Shown here piece by piece: positions 1-5,807 of a stretch of 5,807 nucleotides of DNA. Source of the DNA: Lachnospiraceae bacterium. GTDB taxonomy: Bacteria; Bacillota; Clostridia; Lachnospirales; Lachnospiraceae. The notes below the pieces were generated by a model, which searched no databases, was not told the origin of the DNA, and saw only the letters and a program-made list of their open reading frames with translations. The position numbers and the translations under genes are program-made. The first letter of the stretch is position 1. Each line of letters begins with the position of its first letter. The DNA is taken from NCBI GenBank assembly GCA_017473665.1, contig JAFUKK010000143.1, forward strand, positions 1-5,807. The letters are read 5' to 3'.

Positions 1-1
1 A

Positions 2-184
2 GTGGTTTCCGGAACCAAAGCGCATGTAAGGGTCCTTTTGGAAGAGGGGTATGACGGCACGGTACATGTCCGGTATGTAGGAATGTGGTATTGGAAAGCT
101 GCGGAGATAATCAGTCTGGCAATGCTGTTGGGTTGCATGGTATATTTTTATGCCCTTAATAAGAAACGAATAAAGAGTGATTAA
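2..184 (+). CDS. C-terminal fragment of a probable membrane protein (5' end outside window)
   Basis: An open frame runs in from the left edge and ends at TAA 182-184. The GTG at position 2 is only the first in-frame codon in the window; no ribosome binding site can be seen, so this is read as the tail of a longer gene. The visible 60 residues start with a stretch that looks like beta strands (VRVLLEEGYDGTVHVRYV). Then comes one hydrophobic segment at about residues 34-52 (AEIISLAMLLGCMVYFYAL) and a basic tail, KKRIKSD, which suggests a final transmembrane helix with a cytoplasmic end. A short extracytoplasmic beta domain followed by a last helix is seen in large polytopic membrane proteins such as the YfhO family, but too little is visible to assign one. 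It converges on the DUF6062-like gene and probably shares its terminator at 186-234. Confidence 0.6.
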   Translation: MVSGTKAHVRVLLEEGYDGTVHVRYVGMWYWKAAEIISLAMLLGCMVYFYALNKKRIKSD

Positions 185-185
185 T

Positions 186-234
186 ATTTAGCCACTTTAG
201 ACTCTCCGATGGGGGCGCTCTAAAGTGGCTAAAT
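186..234. terminator. Bidirectional intrinsic terminator between convergent genes
   Basis: A perfect 16-bp inverted repeat has arms at 186-201 and 219-234 (core AGCCACTTTAGA / TCTAAAGTGGCT) and a 17-nt loop. The + strand stem is followed by TTTT (234-237), a usable if short U-tract. The minus-strand side is followed by ATTAATC, so it is the weaker terminator in that direction. The stem lies 1 nt from each of the two stop codons (182-184 on + and 236-238 on -), which fits one hairpin ending both convergent transcripts. Confidence 0.8.
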
Positions 235-235
235 T

Positions 236-997
236 TTATAAATCCTTTTTGTAAGGACCATCAGCAGGATAGCCCCCTTTTAGCTTTTGCATGCCACGTT
301 GGATGGCATCACGGGAGTTTTTCCAATCTGCGTCCTTATTTACGTAGTCGAATTTCTCCACCATCCAGGACACATCTTCAAATAAACGCTCCATATTGCT
401 TTCCATTAACGGGAACATCATATCGTAAAATTCTTTCTGTTCTTTTTCGCTGAGTTTAGAGGCGGCTGCCTGGCACAAATCACCGAAATGAGTGATACAA
501 AATCCCTTGCCGTTTTTTATCTTGGACACAAACTCCGGGTCCTGACGTAACAGATAAAAGAAGGTATCCAGATAACGGGCGTAGGTCTCCTGATTGTTTT
601 TACAGATATAACAGGATTCTTTTTTTTGACGAGTCCAATTGACGATGGAATTTTCTCCGCCTTCACTGCCCATCAGCCGTTCTTTGAAGGAAACCTTCCC
701 CGGTTTAAACGCCTTAAACTCATTTTTCATTTCACGTATCATCTGCTTATAATGAGTCTTTAAGATCCAGGCATTTCCCAACGTATTACCATAATCAAAC
801 ATCTTCTGAAAATGATTGCGACAAAATCCGGCTTTGTCTGTCATATCCCGGATATCAGCCTCCATATAGGATGCACCGGAGCCCAGCACAAAATCAATCT
901 GATCCTGCTCAATACTCCTCTCAATAAAGCAAAAAGGGCACTCATCGTTGGCATTCACCGCATCATTTAATGGAATAGTATATAATTGTTCCTTCAT
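236..997 (-). CDS. DUF6062-like protein with duplicated CxxC/CxxH putative metal-binding motifs
   Basis: This encodes 253 aa from ATG 995-997. A longer reading to 1069 is possible, but an excellent AAGGAGGA site (1013 down to 1006) sits 8 nt before this ATG. The N-terminus MKEQLYTIPLNDA followed by a CPxC pair also matches how I remember DUF6062 proteins beginning; no search was run. There is no signal peptide or membrane segment, so the protein is probably cytoplasmic. Four motifs repeat in order: C20-P-F-C23, G57-F-C59-R-N-H62, C129-Y-I-C132 and G165-F-C167-I-T-H170. This gives two CxxC-CxxH sets with 35- and 34-residue gaps, which resembles an internal duplication of a zinc-finger-like unit. 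The rest is charged and probably helical. Metal binding is inferred from the residues; the molecular function of the family is not known to me. The gene is divergent from the exoA-addBA operon. Confidence 0.85.
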   Translation of the reverse strand: MKEQLYTIPLNDAVNANDECPFCFIERSIEQDQIDFVLGSGASYMEADIRDMTDKAGFCRNHFQKMFDYGNTLGNAWILKTHYKQMIREMKNEFKAFKPGKVSFKERLMGSEGGENSIVNWTRQKKESCYICKNNQETYARYLDTFFYLLRQDPEFVSKIKNGKGFCITHFGDLCQAAASKLSEKEQKEFYDMMFPLMESNMERLFEDVSWMVEKFDYVNKDADWKNSRDAIQRGMQKLKGGYPADGPYKKDL

Positions 998-1005
998 AAA
1001 CATCG

Positions 1006-1013
1006 TCCTCCTT
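1006..1013 (-). promoter_or_regulatory. Ribosome binding site fixing the DUF6062-like gene start
   Basis: The minus strand reads AAGGAGGA here, a near-perfect Shine-Dalgarno sequence 8 nt upstream of ATG 997. A second in-frame ATG at 1003 is too close (2 nt). The site directly abuts the left end of the large inverted repeat, so the mRNA leader of this gene must come from within that repeat. Confidence 0.8.
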
Positions 1014-1296
1014 ATATTCCGGGATGTAATAATCTGATATAGGAAGCGACTTGGGGATGGTTTGGTCATTGTAAGAAGGTAAGGAGGTAACTAAGGATGT
1101 GTTTGTTTCAGGTACTTGAAAAACGTCGTTACTTGGCGAGGTATGTGTATCGAAGATACGCACGAGCCTAGTAACGCAACGCTTTTCACGTAGCGAGAGC
1201 GTGCCTGAAACAAATACATCCTTAGCTACCTCCGGGACTGTGTGCTATTCCATCCCCAAGTCAATCCTATGTCTATCTTACCACATCCCGGAATAT
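1014..1296. repeat. 283-bp imperfect inverted-repeat element (MITE-like or structured intergenic repeat)
   Basis: The two halves are reverse complements of each other in three blocks: 1014-1027 with 1283-1296 (14/14, ATATTCCGGGATGT); 1048-1060 with 1250-1262 (13/13, GACTTGGGGATGG); and 1083-1113 with 1203-1233 (28/31). Outer blocks 1 and 2 are separated by 20 nt on both sides. Blocks 2 and 3 are 22 nt apart on the left and 16 on the right. The 89-nt centre (1114-1202) holds smaller hairpins. No convincing gene lies inside: short frames on both strands share a PETNTS peptide only because the arms are complementary. The size, terminal inverted ends and lack of coding suggest a MITE or dispersed intergenic repeat, but I see no clear target-site duplication. 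Confidence 0.75.
1127..1176. other. Nested hairpin at the centre of the inverted repeat
   Basis: CGTTACT (1127-1133) pairs with AGTAACG (1170-1176), and GGC (1135-1137) with GCC (1166-1168) across a T/T mismatch. After an internal loop, TGTGTATC (1144-1151) pairs with GATACGCA (1155-1162), using one T-G wobble at 1146/1160, around a GAA triloop (1152-1154). A second, smaller hairpin follows at 1179-1202 (ACGCT with AGCGT). As RNA this would form the head of a long branched stem made by the outer arms. There is no T-run afterwards, so it is not an intrinsic terminator. Confidence 0.65.
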
Positions 1297-1327
1297 TTGC
1301 AATTGAGCATTGGCAGCAGTTATGGAA

Positions 1328-1341
1328 AAAACAATTGTTTT
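1328..1341. promoter_or_regulatory. 14-bp palindrome upstream of exoA, possible operator
   Basis: AAAACAATTGTTTT is a perfect palindrome centred 41 bp before the exoA ATG and lies outside the large inverted repeat. Its position suits an operator overlapping a promoter. A TTGGCA at 1310-1315 could serve as a -35 element, but the hexamer 17 nt later (AATTGT) is a poor -10. TATAGT at 1351-1356 is a better -10 by sequence but lacks a properly spaced -35. The promoter is therefore not resolved. It does not resemble the Firmicute LexA box (CGAAC-N4-GTTCG type). Confidence 0.35.
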
Positions 1342-1356
1342 GTGGTAAGCTATAGT

Positions 1357-1367
1357 AGGAAAGGTGG
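1357..1367 (+). promoter_or_regulatory. Ribosome binding site fixing the exoA start
   Basis: AGGAAAGGTGG ends 8 nt before ATG 1376. Other in-frame starts, GTG 1364 (inside this site) and ATG 1370 (2 nt after it), are badly spaced, so 1376 is chosen. Confidence 0.7.
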
Positions 1368-1375
1368 ATATGACT

Positions 1376-2128
1376 ATGAAATTGATTTCTTGGAATGTAA
1401 ATGGATTAAGAGCCTGCTTGCAAAAGGGCTTTATGGATTATTTTAATGAGATGGATGCAGACATCTTCTGCCTACAGGAGACTAAGCTGCAAGCCGGTCA
1501 GCACGATTTGGAGTTGCCCGGCTATTATCAGTATTGGAATTATGCGGAAAAGAAGGGCTATTCCGGTACAGCATTATTTACCAAAAAGGAACCCATTTCC
1601 GTGACCTACGGCATCGGTGTGGAGGAGCATGACCATGAGGGCCGTGTGATTACTGCAGAGTTTGAGGATTACTATGTGATTACGGTATATGTGCCCAATT
1701 CCCAGCGGGAGCTGACCAGGCTGGATTACCGCCAGCAGTGGGAGGCTGCTTTTTTGGAGTATATTAAGAAGTTAGATGAGAAGAAGCCCGTTATTTATTG
1801 CGGGGATCTGAATGTGGCCCATCAGGAGATTGACTTAAAAAATCCCAAGACCAATCATCATAATGCAGGTTTTACGGATGAGGAGAGAGCTTGCTTTACT
1901 AAGGTATTGGAAAGTGGCTTTATCGATACCTTCCGTTATTTCTATCCCGATACCAGGGATGTGTATTCCTGGTGGTCCTATATGTTCCAGGCCCGTAGCA
2001 AGAATGCGGGTTGGCGTATCGACTATTTTGTGACGTCCAAGAGCTTGGAAGGACGGCTGCAGGACGCGGCAATTCATACACAGATACTGGGCTCCGACCA
2101 TTGCCCGGTGGAATTGATTTTGAAATAA
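1376..2128 (+). CDS. exoA: Exodeoxyribonuclease III / AP endonuclease
   Basis: This 250-aa protein has the length of Bacillus subtilis ExoA. It belongs to the exonuclease III branch of the endonuclease/exonuclease/phosphatase fold. It cuts DNA 5' of abasic sites and removes blocked 3' ends in base excision repair, in the cytoplasm. All family motifs are present: SWNVNGLRA (5-13, with N7), LQETK (33-37, metal ligand E35), the VYVPNS segment with active-site Y105, GDLNVA (143-148, D144 and N146), GFTDEER (165-171), GWRIDYF (212-218, D216) and the terminal GSDHCPV (239-245, catalytic D241/H242). The start at [10 protein letters not shown] matches how the family usually begins and has a well-spaced ribosome binding site. 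Its stop lies 11 nt before addB, so it probably leads a repair operon with addB and addA. The symbol could equally be xth. The sequence looks intact and functional. Confidence 0.96.
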   Translation: MKLISWNVNGLRACLQKGFMDYFNEMDADIFCLQETKLQAGQHDLELPGYYQYWNYAEKKGYSGTALFTKKEPISVTYGIGVEEHDHEGRVITAEFEDYYVITVYVPNSQRELTRLDYRQQWEAAFLEYIKKLDEKKPVIYCGDLNVAHQEIDLKNPKTNHHNAGFTDEERACFTKVLESGFIDTFRYFYPDTRDVYSWWSYMFQARSKNAGWRIDYFVTSKSLEGRLQDAAIHTQILGSDHCPVELILK

Positions 2129-2139
2129 GAGGATGACCA

Positions 2140-5100
2140 ATGAGCTTACAATTTTACTTTGGGCCCTCGGGTGTGGGCAAAAGCAGACAATTGTATAGAG
2201 AAATCATAGAGCGTTCCAAGGAACGGAAGGATGTAAATTTCCTGATTATTGTACCGGACCAGTTTACCATGCAGACCCAGAAGGAGTTGGTGGAGCTCCA
2301 TAGCCGGGGAGGCATTATGAACATTGATGTACTGAGCTTTGGCAGATTGACCCATCGGGTGCTGGAGGAGGTAGGGAAAGAGGATATTCCGGTATTGGAC
2401 GATACAGGGAAGAGTCTGGTGCTTCAAAAGGTGGCCTCAGGCATGAGGGAGCAGCTGCCCTGTCTGGGCGGTCTGCTCCATAAACAGGGCTATATTCATG
2501 AGGTGAAGAGCGCTATTTCCGAGTTTATGCAGTATGGCATTGGTGTGGGAGATATGCAGCAGCTTATTGACTTTGCGGCAAAGCGGGGAGCGTTGGTACA
2601 GAAACTGAAGGATTTGGAGCGGCTGTATCGTGGCTTTACAGAGTATATTCAAGGTAAATTTATTACCACTGAGGAGAAGCTGGATGTGTTGCGCCGTAGT
2701 CTGGCAGATTCCAAGCTTATCGCCGGAAGTGTCATTGTATTTGATGGCTTTACCGGTTTTACACCCATTCAAAATCGTGTAATACAGGAATTAATGACTT
2801 TGGCTGAGCAGGTGATTGTGACCCTGACCCTGGGGGCAGGGGATAACCCTTATGAACTGGGCAGTGAGCAGCAATTATTCTATCTGTCTAAGAAAACGGT
2901 GGCGGATTTAAGCCGCTTGGCCAAGGACGCGGGAGTGGATAGAGCACGGGATGTATTTTTGTTGCCGGAAGGTGCAAAGAAGGTGTGCCCGGGGATGGAA
3001 GATGATGAAAGACAAGCTCCTGCAGGTAACTGTGAAGTGGTTTACAACAGTCGGCATCGCTTTGTTCAGTCTCCTGCATTACAGCATCTGGAGAGTCATA
3101 TGTTCCGCTATCAGGTGGAGCCCTATGAGCAGGAAACGGATGGGATACAGCTGTACGAGGCTACAACTCTTCGTGAGGAAGTGCGCCAATGTGGTCTGTA
3201 TATTCGCCGACTGGTTCAGGAGGAAGGGCTGAACTATCGGGATATTGCGGTGGTTACAGGGGATTTGCAGGGCTATGCTCCCTATGTGGAGACGGAGCTT
3301 TCCCAGCTTCAGATTCCTCTTTACCTGGACCGTACCAGGGGCTTGACCTTGAATCCCATGATTGAATATATCAAAAGTGCATTGCAGCTGTTTTTGAAGG
3401 ATTTTTCTTACGACAGTGTGTTTCATTTCCTTCGCTGCGGGATGACGGACATTCCCAGAGAGCAGGTGGATGCATTGGAAAATTATGTGCTGCAGCTGGG
3501 CCTGCGGGGGTATCGCAGGTGGAGTCGCCTTTTTACTGCCAAAACGCCTGAAATGGGGGAAGAGGAAGAATATCTTGAGCAGTTGAATGATACCCGTAGC
3601 AGGTTTATGGCACAGGTAGAGAAATTACCCAAAGGGTCCAAGGCCCTGGCTAAGGACTATGTGGAGTGCCTCTATGAATTTTTGACAGAACATCAGGTAC
3701 AGCAGAAGCTGGCAGGCTTTTCCAAGGATTTTGAGGAGACAGGAGAGCTGTCCAGAGCCAGAGAATATGCCCAAATCTATCGTTTGGTAGTGGATTTGCT
3801 GAATCAGATTTATGAACTGTTGGGTGAGGAAGAGATTACCTTACAGGAGTTTGCAGAGATTTTGGAGGCAGGCTTTGGAGAGATCCAGGTAGGGACCATT
3901 CCCCAGAATGTGGACCGTGTTGTGGTGGGGGATATGGAGCGCACCAGACTGAAACAGGTGAAGGTATTGTTTTTCCTGGGGGTCAATGATGGCAATATTC
4001 CCAAGAATGCCTCCAAGGGTGGTATTATTTCGGATATGGATCGGGAATTTTTACAGGCTTCCGCTTTGGAGCTTGCGCCCACGCCCAGACAGCAGATGTT
4101 TATTCAGCGTTTGTACTTATATTTGAATATGACTAAGCCCTCCAAACGGCTATACCTGTCCTATGCCAAGATGGGCAGTAACGGTAAGGCATTGCGCCCT
4201 GCCTATTTGATAGATGTGGTGCGGAAGCTTTTTCCTTGTGTACCGGTGCAGTGCCCGGAAAACAGACAGATTCTGGAACAGATTGTGACAGCAGGAGAAG
4301 GGCTCGGATATTTGGCAGGACTACTGCGGGAATATGCAGAGGGAAGCCTGAAGGAAGATCAATTGCCGGACTTTTTTACCGTATATGAGGCCTATGGCAG
4401 GGGAGAACTGGCAGCGAAGCGTGAGGTTCTGGCGGCTGCGGCCTTTAAGCGGTATCAGGATATCGGATTGTCTGCGGCGGTAGCCAGAGCCCTATACGGG
4501 TGGAAGCTGGAGAACAGTATTTCCAGATTGGAGACCTTTGCGGCCTGCGCCTATCATCATTTCCTGAAATACGGGCTGGCTTTAAAGGAACGACAGGAGT
4601 TCGGTCTGGAGGCTGTGGATCTGGGTAATCTTTATCATGGAGCCTTGGAGCGGTTTGCAGGCGCCCTGGAGCATAGTGATTATACCTGGTTTGATTTCCC
4701 GCAGGAGTATGCCCGGGAGACCATGGAACAAGTGCTGGAGGAGCTGGCTGTGGAATATGGCAATAGTATTCTCTATAGCTCGGAGCGGACCCGCTACGTG
4801 ATTACCCGGCTGAATCGGGTAATGAGTCGTACCGTATTGACCTTACAGAATCAGCTGCAAAAGGGTAGCTTTAGGCCGGAGAAGTTTGAGTATTCCTTCC
4901 ATTTTGCAGACCATTTGTCCAGTGTGAATGTGGCCCTATCAGAGCAGGAGCGGATGCATCTCCAGGGACGTATTGACCGGATAGATGTAGCGGAAGATGA
5001 AGAACATGTATATGTAAAGATTATTGATTATAAGTCGGGAAATAAGAAGTTTGATCTGGCGGCCCTTTATTATGGATTGTCCTTGCAGCTGGTGGTGTAT

Positions 5101-5631
5101 ATGAATGCGGCATTGGAGCTGGAGAAGCAGGAGCATCCGGACAAGCAGGTGGTGCCTGCGGCCCTGTTGTACTACCATGTGGAGGACCCTACGATAGAGT
5201 CCCCGGTGGAGCTGTCCCCGGCGGAAATCAATGAACAGATTCTGTCTGCATTACGTATGAATGGTGTGGTGAACAGTCAGCCGGATATTGTGGACCGTCT
5301 GGACCGGGAAATGGGAGAAAAATCTCTGGTAGTGCCGGTGGAAAAGAAAAAGGATGGCAGTTTCTCTTCCCGTTCCCAGGTAATGAGCCAGCAGGAATTG
5401 CAGATAATCAGTGATTATGTGAGCCGCAAGGTGGCTGCTCTGGGTAGGGAGATTCTGGATGGAGAAATTGGCTTACATCCCTATGAGATGGGCGGTCAGG
5501 AGGCTTGTACCTATTGTCCCTACAGGAAGGTGTGTGGTTTTGACAATAGTCTGCCCGGTTGTCAGAAACGGGTACTGCCGGATTTGAGTAAGGAAGAATT
5601 GTTGAAAGGGATGGAGGAGTATGGCAATTAA
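2140..5631 (+). CDS. addB: ATP-dependent helicase/deoxyribonuclease subunit B (AddB)
   Basis: This 1163-aa protein is close to the 1166 aa of B. subtilis AddB. With AddA it resects double-strand breaks and generates 3' single strands for RecA. The N-terminus carries a Walker A motif, GPSGVGKS (8-15), at the head of a UvrD/Rep-like domain. In AddB this domain is not the motor and is tied to Chi recognition. A conserved family block, VGDMERTR...LGVNDGNIP, spans about 596-621. The C-terminal RecB-type nuclease has LYHG (H833), GRIDRID (943-949, D946), IDYKSG (962-967, D963 and K965) and QLVVY (983-987). Cysteines C803, C1123, C1126 and C1132 reproduce the four-cysteine 4Fe-4S staple of B. subtilis AddB, each offset by two residues. 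ATG 2140 has AAGAGGA 6 nt upstream. It follows exoA by 11 nt and overlaps addA by 11 nt. No damage is seen. Confidence 0.97.
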   Translation: MSLQFYFGPSGVGKSRQLYREIIERSKERKDVNFLIIVPDQFTMQTQKELVELHSRGGIMNIDVLSFGRLTHRVLEEVGKEDIPVLDDTGKSLVLQKVASGMREQLPCLGGLLHKQGYIHEVKSAISEFMQYGIGVGDMQQLIDFAAKRGALVQKLKDLERLYRGFTEYIQGKFITTEEKLDVLRRSLADSKLIAGSVIVFDGFTGFTPIQNRVIQELMTLAEQVIVTLTLGAGDNPYELGSEQQLFYLSKKTVADLSRLAKDAGVDRARDVFLLPEGAKKVCPGMEDDERQAPAGNCEVVYNSRHRFVQSPALQHLESHMFRYQVEPYEQETDGIQLYEATTLREEVRQCGLYIRRLVQEEGLNYRDIAVVTGDLQGYAPYVETELSQLQIPLYLDRTRGLTLNPMIEYIKSALQLFLKDFSYDSVFHFLRCGMTDIPREQVDALENYVLQLGLRGYRRWSRLFTAKTPEMGEEEEYLEQLNDTRSRFMAQVEKLPKGSKALAKDYVECLYEFLTEHQVQQKLAGFSKDFEETGELSRAREYAQIYRLVVDLLNQIYELLGEEEITLQEFAEILEAGFGEIQVGTIPQNVDRVVVGDMERTRLKQVKVLFFLGVNDGNIPKNASKGGIISDMDREFLQASALELAPTPRQQMFIQRLYLYLNMTKPSKRLYLSYAKMGSNGKALRPAYLIDVVRKLFPCVPVQCPENRQILEQIVTAGEGLGYLAGLLREYAEGSLKEDQLPDFFTVYEAYGRGELAAKREVLAAAAFKRYQDIGLSAAVARALYGWKLENSISRLETFAACAYHHFLKYGLALKERQEFGLEAVDLGNLYHGALERFAGALEHSDYTWFDFPQEYARETMEQVLEELAVEYGNSILYSSERTRYVITRLNRVMSRTVLTLQNQLQKGSFRPEKFEYSFHFADHLSSVNVALSEQERMHLQGRIDRIDVAEDEEHVYVKIIDYKSGNKKFDLAALYYGLSLQLVVYMNAALELEKQEHPDKQVVPAALLYYHVEDPTIESPVELSPAEINEQILSALRMNGVVNSQPDIVDRLDREMGEKSLVVPVEKKKDGSFSSRSQVMSQQELQIISDYVSRKVAALGREILDGEIGLHPYEMGGQEACTYCPYRKVCGFDNSLPGCQKRVLPDLSKEELLKGMEEYGN

Positions 5632-5807
5632 TTACACCCCGGACCAGTTGAAGGTCATAGAATTACATGGTTGTAATGTGCTGGTGTCTGCGGCTGCAGG
5701 TAGTGGTAAAACTGCTGTGCTGGTGGAACGTATTATCCGCATGATTTGCGATGAAAACCATCCTGTGGATATTGACCGGCTGCTCATCGTGACTTTTACC
5801 AATGCGG
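5621..5807 (+). CDS. addA: ATP-dependent helicase/nuclease subunit A (AddA), N-terminal part only
   Basis: ATG 5621 opens a frame that runs off the right edge, giving 62 codons of a protein expected to be about 1,200 aa. The visible part is the start of an SF1 (UvrD/RecB) helicase: a Q-motif region YTPDQLKVI (5-13), then Walker A within SAAAGSGKT (23-31, K30), then motif Ia LLIVTFTNA (54-62). AddA is the 3'-5' translocating motor and second nuclease of the AddAB complex. The start overlaps the last 11 nt of addB in another frame, which suggests translational coupling. GGAGG at 5613-5617 lies only 3 nt from the ATG, closer than usual; AAAGGG at 5605-5610 is better spaced but weaker. I see no later start that would keep the family N-terminus. 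Confidence 0.95.
   Translation, partial: MAINYTPDQLKVIELHGCNVLVSAAAGSGKTAVLVERIIRMICDENHPVDIDRLLIVTFTNA

Noticed and set aside
998..1069. A 24-residue N-terminal extension of the DUF6062-like protein.
   Set aside because: The strong Shine-Dalgarno at 1006-1013 would lie inside the coding region, and the extension is encoded by the repeat arm.
963..1163. Minus-strand open frame of 66 codons with a PETNTS peptide, overlapping the start of the DUF6062-like gene.
   Set aside because: It overlaps the real gene start, has no ribosome binding site, and its peptide resembles the + strand frame at 1201-1446 only because both read the arms of the inverted repeat.
1014..1296. Possible CRISPR array or riboswitch in the intergenic region.
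   Set aside because: There are no regularly spaced direct repeats, only one inverted pair, and I recognise no known riboswitch core motif.
1364..1375. Earlier GTG 1364 or ATG 1370 start for exoA.
   Set aside because: GTG 1364 lies within the ribosome binding site and ATG 1370 only 2 nt after it; family members begin at the MKLISWN-like position, which is 1376.
1201..1446. Plus-strand open frame of 81 codons leading into exoA.
   Set aside because: It runs through the right arm of the repeat and overlaps the well-supported exoA start in another frame; it has no ribosome binding site or family resemblance.
1835..5178. Several antisense or alternate-frame open frames of 63-115 codons within exoA and addB.
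   Set aside because: They lie wholly within two intact, motif-rich genes and have compositions typical of shadow frames.

Overview
The window looks like a chromosomal segment of a low-to-moderate GC Clostridia bacterium, most likely a member of the Lachnospiraceae. The grounds are the AddAB (not RecBCD) recombination nuclease-helicase, strong AGGAGG-type ribosome binding sites, and a DUF6062-type protein, a family I associate with Lachnospiraceae and relatives. The taxonomic call is from protein character only.

Layout, left to right. (1) Positions 1-184 hold the 3' end of a + strand gene whose product ends in a single membrane helix and a basic tail. (2) Positions 186-234 form a perfect 16-bp inverted repeat squeezed between two convergent stop codons, a likely shared terminator. 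(3) Positions 236-997, minus strand, encode a 253-aa DUF6062-like protein with two copies of a CxxC...GFCxxH pattern, probably metal binding. (4) Positions 998-1375 are a 378-bp divergent intergenic region. Most of it is a large imperfect inverted repeat (1014-1296) with nested hairpins at its centre. After it come a 14-bp palindrome and the leader of the next gene. (5) Positions 1376-5807, + strand, are a tightly packed DNA repair operon: exoA (exonuclease III-type AP endonuclease), addB (1163 aa, with all four iron-sulfur cysteines and the nuclease motif) and the first 62 codons of addA, cut by the window end.

The three repair genes are separated by 11 nt (exoA-addB) and overlap by 11 nt (addB-addA), so they are almost certainly co-transcribed. 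ExoA handles abasic sites and blocked 3' ends. AddAB resects double-strand breaks for RecA loading. Together they form a base-excision and break-repair module.

The genes are ordinary members of known families. The least explained piece is the inverted-repeat element at 1014-1296, which reads like a MITE or dispersed structured-RNA/intergenic repeat. It places related leader sequences in front of both divergent genes. I see no clear new defence or mobile system here.
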